This document shows, piece by piece, positions 39,616-46,764 of a stretch of DNA of 64,000 nucleotides. The notes under the pieces were generated by a model. That model had not been told where the DNA came from and did no database searches. It saw only the letters and a list, made by a program, of their open reading frames with translations. Positions within the stretch are counted from its first letter, which is position 1. Each line of letters opens with the position of its first letter. The stretch is from Gallaecimonas sp045291545. GTDB taxonomy: Bacteria; Pseudomonadota; Gammaproteobacteria; Enterobacterales; Gallaecimonadaceae. Where the stretch lies: NCBI RefSeq assembly GCF_045291545.1, contig NZ_CP149514.1, positions 1,674,001 to 1,738,000 on the forward strand. Direction: 5' to 3'. Both the position numbers and the translations under genes were made by a program.

Positions 39616-40743
39616 TTACAGACGGTGTTGCTGTTGCCACGCTTTGATGCGTTGCAGCAGTTCTTCACTGGCCGCCATTGCCAGGGCTTTTTTCAGCCAC
39701 CGAAGCGCCTCTTGGCGCTCGCCACGGGCCAGATAAAGCTGTGCCATACCCCACAGCGCTTCATCATTAATATCGTCTATCGCCAGTGCCTGACGGTAGC
39801 CTTGCTCGGCCGCGGCCAATTGGCCATCATCTAGCGCTTTATTGGCGAGATCAATGTAACGGTAAGGGTTCTTCGGAGCCAGGGCCTGCGCCTTGGCACT
39901 TGCGTCTGCTGCCTTGGCTGGCATAGCCAACTGCTGGTATAGCACAGCCAGGTTCTGCCAAATAGCCGGCGCTTCAGGCTCTAAGGTCAGTGCATACTGA
40001 TACGCAGCCAATGCCGGCTGACCGAGGCCCGCACGCCGATACAAAACCCCCAGCAGATTCCAACTGGACACAGACTGCGGATAACGCTGCAATGCCTCCT
40101 TTACGGCCCAGTAGGCTTCGGAAAGTCGCTTTTCACGCACAAAATCAGCAGCCAAGTTATGATAAAAAAGCGCTATAGCAACATTCTTATCCAATAGGGT
40201 CGCACTGGGCCAGTACCGCCGATACTCATCTTGAAAATCAACTACCCGCCATTGGCTCACTTTTCCATTACTGAGATAGGGTTTTACCATCACTCTCAGA
40301 TTAATATGCTCAGAGACGGTCATTAAACTCCCCTCGCGACTCCATCGTGGAGTAACGACTACTGTCTGTAATTGTGCCGTCAGCCCCAAAAATGATGCAC
40401 TAGCTGTCGTTAAAATTGCTAATGAAAGGCAGTTTCCTGCACGCGTCTGCCATAGCTGAGAGGGTGTTAATGTATAACTTGGATGGTATTGCATCTGTGG
40501 TTTAGAACTAAGAAATAGCAATGCAAGTAGTGCATCCAAACGATCAGTAAGTGAGCGTTGGTATGGTATTTTTCGTAGCTGACTTGTCAAATCTGCTGGT
40601 AGGTTGAATACCTCATCAGCACTTGGTAAATCAGGTTTTGTCAAAAAGTACTGATCATGCCACTGCGGTAAGGAACCGGGGATTGAGGGCGCAGTCTGCT
40701 GGCAGCCCCACAGCAACAGACACATCAGCCAGAGCCGGCGCAT
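39616..40743 (-). CDS. TPR-repeat lipoprotein with transglutaminase-like domain
   Basis: 375 residues. The N-terminus MRRLWLMCLLLWGCQQ looks like a lipoprotein signal, with Cys14 as acylation site. Residues about 60-190 resemble a transglutaminase-like (cysteine peptidase fold) domain: RAGNCLSLAILTTA with a candidate Cys, SEHINLRV with His, and VDFQDEYRR. Residues about 195-370 form four to five TPR repeats (SWNLLGVLYRRAGLGQPALAAYQYAL, shown only in part by position). The N-terminal half (40190-40620) is visibly more AT-rich than its surroundings. The exact function is unknown; an envelope-located scaffold or peptidase is plausible. Confidence 0.8.
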   Translation of the reverse strand: MRRLWLMCLLLWGCQQTAPSIPGSLPQWHDQYFLTKPDLPSADEVFNLPADLTSQLRKIPYQRSLTDRLDALLALLFLSSKPQMQYHPSYTLTPSQLWQTRAGNCLSLAILTTASASFLGLTAQLQTVVVTPRWSREGSLMTVSEHINLRVMVKPYLSNGKVSQWRVVDFQDEYRRYWPSATLLDKNVAIALFYHNLAADFVREKRLSEAYWAVKEALQRYPQSVSSWNLLGVLYRRAGLGQPALAAYQYALTLEPEAPAIWQNLAVLYQQLAMPAKAADASAKAQALAPKNPYRYIDLANKALDDGQLAAAEQGYRQALAIDDINDEALWGMAQLYLARGERQEALRWLKKALAMAASEELLQRIKAWQQQHRL

Positions 40744-40897
40744 CTTGGCCTCCTGAACGTGTACAAACCTCTCAACTTAACTATGAGTCAGATGCCACTA
40801 TTTTGCGCTGTAAGGAATTATCCGTGCTGTTAGCAGTAATGTTGACGCTGCTGCCCCCCTGTTGTGATATCAGGGCTCTGGGCGGCATTTAACACAT

Positions 40898-40922
40898 AAA
40901 AAAAGCGGCCTGTTGGCCGCTT
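40898..40922 (-). terminator. intrinsic terminator of purF
   Basis: GCGGCC and GGCCGC pair across TGTT; on the minus strand the stem is followed by seven T. Confidence 0.85.
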
Positions 40923-40933
40923 CTTAGTGTTTT

Positions 40934-42448
40934 TTATGCTTCTTCGTTATGAATTTCCAGGTTAGGCTCCTGCGCCTGTGCCCGCTTGCTCTTGGCTGAA
41001 TCTGAACGGCTTTCATCCAGCGCATCCAGATAAGCCTGGTCAACATCACCGGTTACGTAGTCACCATCAAACACCGAAGTTTCAAAGCGTTGCACCGACG
41101 GATTTTCCGTGCGTACGGCATCAACCAGGTCATCCAACGACTGATAAATCAGGGCGTCAGCGCCAATCTGCTGACAGATGTTTTCCGCTTCACGGCCATG
41201 GGCAATGAGTTCATTGGCCGTAGGCATATCGATGCCATAAACATTCGGGAAGCGGATTTCAGGTGCCGCCGAAGCAAAATACACTTTTCTTGCACCGGCT
41301 TCGCGGGCCATCTGAATAATCTGCTCGGATGTGGTGCCACGAACAATGGAGTCGTCCACCAACAGTACATTCTTACCTTTGAACTCGACATTGATAGCGT
41401 TGAGTTTGCGGCGTACTGACTTCCGGCGAATGGTCTGCCCCGGCATAATAAAGGTGCGGCCAATATAGCGATTTTTTACAAAACCCTGACGGTACGGCAA
41501 GCCCAGGACACCAGCGATCTCCAAGGCGATATCATTGGATGTTTCCGGAATAGGGATCACCACGTCAATATCCAAATCCTGCCAGTGTTTTTGGATCCGC
41601 TCACCCAGTTTACGGCCCATGTGCACCCGGGCGCCATAAACGGAAATACCATCAATAAAAGAATCCGGGCGAGCAAAGTAGACATATTCGAAAATACAGG
41701 GGCAATGCACCGGGTTGTCAGCGCACTGTTGAGTGTAAAGTTGGCCCTGTTCGGTAATATAAACCGCCTCACCGGGCGCCACATCACGCATAAACGTAAA
41801 GCCCACCACATCAAGAGCCACCGTTTCCGAGGCCACCATGTACTCGGTGCCGTTGTCGGTATCACGCTTGCCCAGTACCAACGGCCGGATCCCGTAAGGG
41901 TCACGAAAAGCGACCAAGCCATGGCCGATGATCACCGACACCACCGCATAAGCGCCCTGACAGCGGCGGTGTGTCTGCGCTACGGCTTTGAAGATGTCAT
42001 CCGGCTGCAGTGACATGCCCGGACACTCATCCAAAGCATGCGCAAAGATATTGAGCAGGATTTCAGAATCAGAGGTGGTGTTGATATGGCGGCGATCCTG
42101 GCGGAACAGGTTATCTTTCAGGGCCTCGGCATTGGTCAGGTTGCCATTATGGGCCGAGGCAATACCAAACGGTGAATTGACATAAAACGGCTGCGCTTCG
42201 GCACTGGAAGCAGACCCCGCAGTGGGGTAGCGGACATGGCCGATGCCAATATTACCGGCCAGACGCTCCATGTGGCGGCGTTCGAACACATCCTTGACCA
42301 GGCCATTGGCCTTGCGCAACCGAAAGCAGTTGTCATCAACAGTGACAATACCGGCTGCATCCTGTCCGCGATGCTGAAGTACAGTCAGGCCATCGTAAAT
42401 AGCCTGATTGACGGGGGAGTGACCGACAATACCGACGATACCACACAT
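40934..42448 (-). CDS. purF: amidophosphoribosyltransferase
   Basis: First step of de novo purine synthesis: PRPP plus glutamine to phosphoribosylamine. The 504 residues begin MCGIVGIVGHS, so the catalytic Cys is exposed after Met removal with no propeptide. The PRPP motif VLLVDDSIVRGTTSEQI (about 365-381) and the KNRYIGRTFI segment are present. The C-terminus is Gln/Glu-rich and variable. It follows cvpA by 26 bases in a PurR-type operon. Confidence 0.98.
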   Translation of the reverse strand: MCGIVGIVGHSPVNQAIYDGLTVLQHRGQDAAGIVTVDDNCFRLRKANGLVKDVFERRHMERLAGNIGIGHVRYPTAGSASSAEAQPFYVNSPFGIASAHNGNLTNAEALKDNLFRQDRRHINTTSDSEILLNIFAHALDECPGMSLQPDDIFKAVAQTHRRCQGAYAVVSVIIGHGLVAFRDPYGIRPLVLGKRDTDNGTEYMVASETVALDVVGFTFMRDVAPGEAVYITEQGQLYTQQCADNPVHCPCIFEYVYFARPDSFIDGISVYGARVHMGRKLGERIQKHWQDLDIDVVIPIPETSNDIALEIAGVLGLPYRQGFVKNRYIGRTFIMPGQTIRRKSVRRKLNAINVEFKGKNVLLVDDSIVRGTTSEQIIQMAREAGARKVYFASAAPEIRFPNVYGIDMPTANELIAHGREAENICQQIGADALIYQSLDDLVDAVRTENPSVQRFETSVFDGDYVTGDVDQAYLDALDESRSDSAKSKRAQAQEPNLEIHNEEA

Positions 42449-42474
42449 GTTTTTCGTTCCTCTCGGGTTCAGCC

Positions 42475-42963
42475 CTAGCCTTTGGGCAGGAAGCTCGAAC
42501 TGGCTTGCAGATATTCAAAGAACCATTGCACCACGACCCCGAACTGTGGGATCAGCTTAGAGGCTTTCCACCACGGAGCGTCGGAAAAATGAGTAAAGCT
42601 GTCCAGGGCGAACAGTAAGGCGGCCACGACCAACACGCCACGCAAGGCGCCGAAGATCATACCCAGCAAGCGGTCAAAGCCACCCAAGCCGGTTTTTTCC
42701 ACCAACTGACTGATCACATAAGTTGCCAGGCCCCCCAGGGCCAAAGTGGCAACAAATAACGCCGCAATGGCCGCCGCATTACGCAGCAGCGGATCTTCCA
42801 GGCCGGTAAAGACGCCGGCCAGCTTGTGATAGAACAGGCTGGCAATGAAAAAAGCGGCGATCCACACCACCAAAGACATGGCTTCACGAACAAAGCCACG
42901 GACAAGGCTTATCAGAATGGACAGGCCAATGATGGCCAGTATGCTGTAATCGACCCAATTCAT
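42475..42963 (-). CDS. cvpA: CvpA family inner-membrane protein
   Basis: 162 residues with four predicted membrane helices. Family features are NWVDYSILAIIGLSILISL at the start and the RGFVREAMSLVVWIAAF segment. CvpA is needed for colicin V production in E. coli and for envelope homeostasis; the mechanism is unknown. It is the first gene of cvpA-purF, and the candidate PurR site lies seven bases upstream of its ATG. Confidence 0.95.
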   Translation of the reverse strand: MNWVDYSILAIIGLSILISLVRGFVREAMSLVVWIAAFFIASLFYHKLAGVFTGLEDPLLRNAAAIAALFVATLALGGLATYVISQLVEKTGLGGFDRLLGMIFGALRGVLVVAALLFALDSFTHFSDAPWWKASKLIPQFGVVVQWFFEYLQASSSFLPKG

Positions 42964-42969
42964 TCAGTC

Positions 42970-42985
42970 ACGCAAACGTTTGGCT
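42970..42985 (-). promoter_or_regulatory. candidate PurR operator upstream of cvpA-purF
   Basis: ACGCAAACGTTTGGCT on the plus strand matches the PurR box ACGCAAACGTTTGCGT at 13 of 16 positions; only the right end deviates. It lies 7 bases from the cvpA start, overlapping the leader, as at cvpA-purF of E. coli. Confidence 0.72.
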
Positions 42986-43030
42986 GCTAACGGCGGCGTA
43001 TTCTACCAGAGAGTTTCCGGTAACGGGCAA

Positions 43031-43675
43031 TTACTGCAACGGATCGTAATGGAATAAACGCCCTTTCAGGCCTGTCAGCTTATTCAGCTCAGGGATTTTC
43101 TCAGCCAGGCGCTGCTTGTCTAGCTCCGGCCCCACCAGCACTTTGGAAAGATTATGCTCTTTGATTAAAAACGCCTTGTAGCCGGCTTGGCGTAACTGAG
43201 TCACCAAGGCCTCAGCAGAGGTGTGATTACCAAACGCGCCCATCTGTACAACCCAGGCATCCGCCCCTGCCGCTGGAGCCGTGTTACTGGCCGTGCCGCT
43301 AGTGGCTGGCGTTGTGTTTTTGGCAACGGCGGTTTGTTGTTGTGTGCTCGAAGCCGGTTGCTTGACCGTTACCGCCGTTTTATCAGCGACAGGTTGTTCC
43401 GGTGCAGTTGCTAGCGACGCTTGGGCATCGCTTTGCTGTTGCACTGGTGTGTCCGGTAGCGGCTGCGCCTTGGGTTCAGCCGTAGTATTGGCTAAGGCAT
43501 CCGCTGGGTAGGTCGCTGGCTGTGGCGTGCCGGATAGCTCCGGACGCAATGGAATGACCTCAAATTTTTCCGGTGTCGGCGCCTGTGGCTCACGCAACAG
43601 CTCCGGCAAAATGATAGCCAGCAACGCCAGCAATACCAAGGTGCCGACAATACGGTTAGTTACAGGGTTGGACAC
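43031..43675 (-). CDS. dedD: SPOR-domain cell-division protein DedD
   Basis: 214 residues: a short cytoplasmic start, one membrane helix (about 8-27), a long Pro/Ala/Gln/Thr-rich periplasmic linker, and a C-terminal SPOR domain (about 140-214, AWVVQMGAFGNHTSAEALV). SPOR domains bind denuded septal peptidoglycan. The start codon is GTG, overlapping folC by 16 bases. Order folC-dedD-cvpA-purF matches E. coli. Confidence 0.92.
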   Translation of the reverse strand: MSNPVTNRIVGTLVLLALLAIILPELLREPQAPTPEKFEVIPLRPELSGTPQPATYPADALANTTAEPKAQPLPDTPVQQQSDAQASLATAPEQPVADKTAVTVKQPASSTQQQTAVAKNTTPATSGTASNTAPAAGADAWVVQMGAFGNHTSAEALVTQLRQAGYKAFLIKEHNLSKVLVGPELDKQRLAEKIPELNKLTGLKGRLFHYDPLQ

Positions 43676-44907
43676 AAGGGCGCTTCCTTCGGCAGAACCT
43701 GAGCCACAGTGTAAAAGGAACCAAAGACAATGACCACGTCTTGTGCCGTTGCTTTGGCCCTGGCTGCCGCCAGGGCGGCGGTAACGTCAGGGTAGCACTG
43801 CTTGGCACCGGTAATAGTGGCCAGCTGCTGCGCCGGTGCGGCCCGGCTAACACCCGGCAATTCCGCCGGGTACCAATGTGTTATTTGCCCCAATGCAGTC
43901 AGGGTTCCGGCAATATCTTTGTCGGCCAGCATGGCACAGACGCCATGGATGGTGCGGCCAGCAAAGCGGCGTTGTAACTCCCCGTTAAGATAACGGGCCG
44001 CATGGGGGTTATGGGCAACATCCACCAGCAACAGCGGTGCATCTGCCAGCTGTTGCATACGCCCAGCCAGCTGCGCCCGGCCAAGGCCGGTCTGGTAGGC
44101 TTTGTCACTGACCGGTAACGCCAGCACCGTCAGGGCCGCCATAGCAGTGGCGGCATTCGCCAGTGGTAAGGTAGGCCGCGGCAATAACTGTTCGTTAAAA
44201 CGCCACGTCGTGCCCATGTCCTGATAATGAAAGTCGCGGCCAACCCACTGCACGGCGGCGCCGATGCTCTCGGCGCCAGCAAAAAAGGCGGCTGTCGGCT
44301 CCGGCTCGCCACAGATAAGTGGCCGCCCGGCACGGCCAATGGCCACTTTTTCACGGGCAACCGCTTCTCGGGTATCCCCCAAAAAAGCCTGATGGTCTAA
44401 ATCAATACTGGTGATCACCGCCACGTCGGCATCAACAATATTGGTCGCATCCAGGCGCCCACCCAGCCCGACTTCCAGCAACACCACATCCAGTGGATAT
44501 TGATGGCACAGCCACAGCGCCGCTAGGGTGGAAAACTCAAAATAAGTCAGGCTGATATCCTTACGAGCCTGCTCGATTACAGCAAAGGCCTGGCAATGCT
44601 TGGCAGCGGCTAACAACTGCCCGTTCACCCGCAACCGTTCCCGGTAGTCGAGCAAGTGTGGGGAGCTGTATACCGCCACCTGATAACCGGCGGCCAGTAA
44701 TACACTTTCCATCATGGCGCAGGTAGAGCCTTTACCGTTGGTGCCTCCCACCAATACGGTTTTTGCCGGCAGAGGCAATAAGCCAGCGGCTTCAGCAACT
44801 TGCCGTACTCGCGTCAGCCCCATATCGATGGCCTGACCATGCAGCTGTTCCAGATGAAAAAGCCAGTCCTCAAGGGACTGGCTTGCAGATAGCTTCGTCA
44901 CGCTCAA
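43660..44907 (-). CDS. folC: bifunctional dihydrofolate synthase / folylpolyglutamate synthase
   Basis: Mur-ligase-type ATP enzyme of 415 residues that adds glutamate to dihydropteroate and folates. The P-loop is VGGTNGKGSTCAMME (about 52-66), followed by VAVYSSPHLLDYRERLRVNG, LEVGLGGRLDATNI and the C-terminal DVAHNPHAARYL. It follows accD after a five-base gap, and overlaps dedD at its 3' end. Confidence 0.96.
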   Translation of the reverse strand: MSVTKLSASQSLEDWLFHLEQLHGQAIDMGLTRVRQVAEAAGLLPLPAKTVLVGGTNGKGSTCAMMESVLLAAGYQVAVYSSPHLLDYRERLRVNGQLLAAAKHCQAFAVIEQARKDISLTYFEFSTLAALWLCHQYPLDVVLLEVGLGGRLDATNIVDADVAVITSIDLDHQAFLGDTREAVAREKVAIGRAGRPLICGEPEPTAAFFAGAESIGAAVQWVGRDFHYQDMGTTWRFNEQLLPRPTLPLANAATAMAALTVLALPVSDKAYQTGLGRAQLAGRMQQLADAPLLLVDVAHNPHAARYLNGELQRRFAGRTIHGVCAMLADKDIAGTLTALGQITHWYPAELPGVSRAAPAQQLATITGAKQCYPDVTAALAAARAKATAQDVVIVFGSFYTVAQVLPKEAPLCPTL

Positions 44908-44912
44908 AACCT

Positions 44913-45785
44913 TCAGGCAGCAGGCGTTTCAGTGCTGGGGCGGCCAGTCATTTTGGCCAGCAGCCGAGCCAGTGTGTCACGCATTTGGCGGCGGTCAATA
45001 ATCATATCAATAGCACCCTTCTCCAGCAGGAACTCCGCCCGCTGAAAGCCTTCGGGCAGATCTTCCCGAACGGTCTGCTTAATAACCCGCGGCCCGGCAA
45101 AGCCAATCAGCGCCTTGGGTTCAGCAATATGAATATCACCCAGCATGGCAAAAGAGGCCGATACACCGCCCATGGTTGGATCAGTCAGCACTGAAATAAA
45201 CGGCAACCCTTTGTCTGACAGACGCGCTAACGCCGCAGAGGTTTTAGCCATCTGCATCAGCGACATCAACGCTTCTTGCATACGCGCGCCGCCGGAAGCA
45301 GAAAAGCACACCATGGCGCGGTTTTCACGAATACAGGTTTCAACAGCTTTGACAAAACGAGCGCCAACTACCGAGCCCATGGAGCCACCCATAAAGGCGA
45401 ATTCAAAAGACGCTGCCACGACCGGCACCCCTTTGATGTCACCCTTGATGACAATCAGGGCATCTTTCTCGCCGGTTTTTTTCTGGGCCTCGCTGATGCG
45501 GTCTTTATATTTCTTGGAATCGCGGAATTTCAGAATATCCTGCGGCTCCAGCTCAGCACCCAGCTCTTCACGACCATCAGTATCGAGCAGCGCATCCAGA
45601 CGGGCACGTGCCTTGATTCGCATGTGGTGATCGCACTTCGGGCAGACCTCCAGGTTACGCTCCAACTCGGCGCGATAGAGGATCTGATCGCAGGCGGTAC
45701 ACTTGGTCCACACGCCTTCGGGAATATTCTTCTTGTCTTGGGAAACCGTCTTGGTTTTGTTCAGGATTTTTTCAATCCAGCTCAT
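44913..45785 (-). CDS. accD: acetyl-CoA carboxylase carboxyltransferase subunit beta
   Basis: 290 residues. An N-terminal four-cysteine zinc finger (KCTACDQ and VCPKCDHH, about 28-51) is followed by the crotonase-fold carboxyltransferase with FMGGSMGSVVGARF, FSASGGARMQEALMSL and GFAGPRVIKQT. It forms the carboxyltransferase with AccA (not in the window) for malonyl-CoA synthesis. It is followed directly by folC, as in E. coli. Confidence 0.97.
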   Translation of the reverse strand: MSWIEKILNKTKTVSQDKKNIPEGVWTKCTACDQILYRAELERNLEVCPKCDHHMRIKARARLDALLDTDGREELGAELEPQDILKFRDSKKYKDRISEAQKKTGEKDALIVIKGDIKGVPVVAASFEFAFMGGSMGSVVGARFVKAVETCIRENRAMVCFSASGGARMQEALMSLMQMAKTSAALARLSDKGLPFISVLTDPTMGGVSASFAMLGDIHIAEPKALIGFAGPRVIKQTVREDLPEGFQRAEFLLEKGAIDMIIDRRQMRDTLARLLAKMTGRPSTETPAA

Positions 45786-45888
45786 AAGACACCTTTGAGA
45801 GCCAAACAGCAGCGCCGCCCTGGCGTTGCTTGCAATATCACTGACGGCATTAAAGCAAAAATAACCGCCCTTCGACAGAAAAAACTGG

Positions 45889-46683
45889 TCAGCTCAGGGG
45901 GTCTGGCAGAAACAGTGGCCCAGGAGCAGCCGTAGTGATGGCAAAATGTTCAGGGTAACGCACCGCCACCAGATAAAGGCCATTGGCCGGTGCCGTTGCC
46001 GGTGCCTGGCTGCGGTCACGCAGTGCCAGCAATTGGCTGACAGCCGACTCGGCCAGCTCGCCACTGCCGACTTTCAGCAAGGTGCCAACAATATTGCGCA
46101 CCATGTGATGCAAAAAGGCATTGGCCTCAATGTCAACGACCACATACTGATTAAAGCGCCCCACTGAAACCGCCATGACATTACGAAACGGGGTGTTCGA
46201 CTGGCACTGTATGGCCCGAAAGCTGGTGAAGTCTTGTTCGCCCAAGAGTGCCTGCGCTGCCCGATGCATGGCGTTTTCATCCAGCGGCCGATGCCAATGG
46301 GTGACCCCATGGCGTAATACGCCCGGGCGAAACGGCTGGTTGACAATCACATAGCGATAGCGGCGGGCTGTAGCAGAAAAGCGGGCGTGAAAATCGTCAC
46401 TGACCGGTTGCGCCCAGCGAACCGCCACATCGTCAGGAAGGTTGGCATTCAGCCCCAATGTCCAGGCGCCATTACCGCGTTCGGCCTGAGTATCAAAGTG
46501 CACCACCTGGCCGGTGGCATGCACCCCGGCGTCAGTACGACCAGCACAGAACACCTCTGTTGGGCTATCAGCCACTTTACTGATAGCCGCTTCCAGCCGG
46601 GCCTGGACACTGTCCACCTCTTGTTGCCGTTGCCAGCCATAGTAACGGCTGCCATCGTACTCAATGCCCAGGGCAATTCGCAT
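45889..46683 (-). CDS. truA: tRNA pseudouridine(38-40) synthase
   Basis: 264 residues, catalytic Asp in FCAGRTDAGVHATGQV (about 45-60), and the ARFSATARRYRY segment. The N-terminus MRIALGIEYDGSRYYGWQ is typical. The C-terminal tail is short and variable. It lies between accD and fimV, as in Vibrio and Shewanella. Confidence 0.96.
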   Translation of the reverse strand: MRIALGIEYDGSRYYGWQRQQEVDSVQARLEAAISKVADSPTEVFCAGRTDAGVHATGQVVHFDTQAERGNGAWTLGLNANLPDDVAVRWAQPVSDDFHARFSATARRYRYVIVNQPFRPGVLRHGVTHWHRPLDENAMHRAAQALLGEQDFTSFRAIQCQSNTPFRNVMAVSVGRFNQYVVVDIEANAFLHHMVRNIVGTLLKVGSGELAESAVSQLLALRDRSQAPATAPANGLYLVAVRYPEHFAITTAAPGPLFLPDPLS

Positions 46684-46730
46684 AAGGCTCTCTCACTCGA
46701 TAACGAAGCCGGGCATTATAGCCACAAATA

Positions 46731-46758
46731 AAAAACGGTGGCATGGCCACCGTTTTTT
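46731..46758 (-). terminator. intrinsic terminator of fimV
   Basis: ACGGTGGC and GCCACCGT pair across three bases; a run of five to six A or T flanks each side. It lies seven bases after the fimV stop on the minus strand. Confidence 0.85.
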
Positions 46759-46764
46759 GTTTTG

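Noticed and set aside
40824..40892. 22-codon hydrophobic frame upstream of the purF terminator
   Set aside because: It has no ribosome site, and the length is what chance gives; no partner or regulatory structure was seen.
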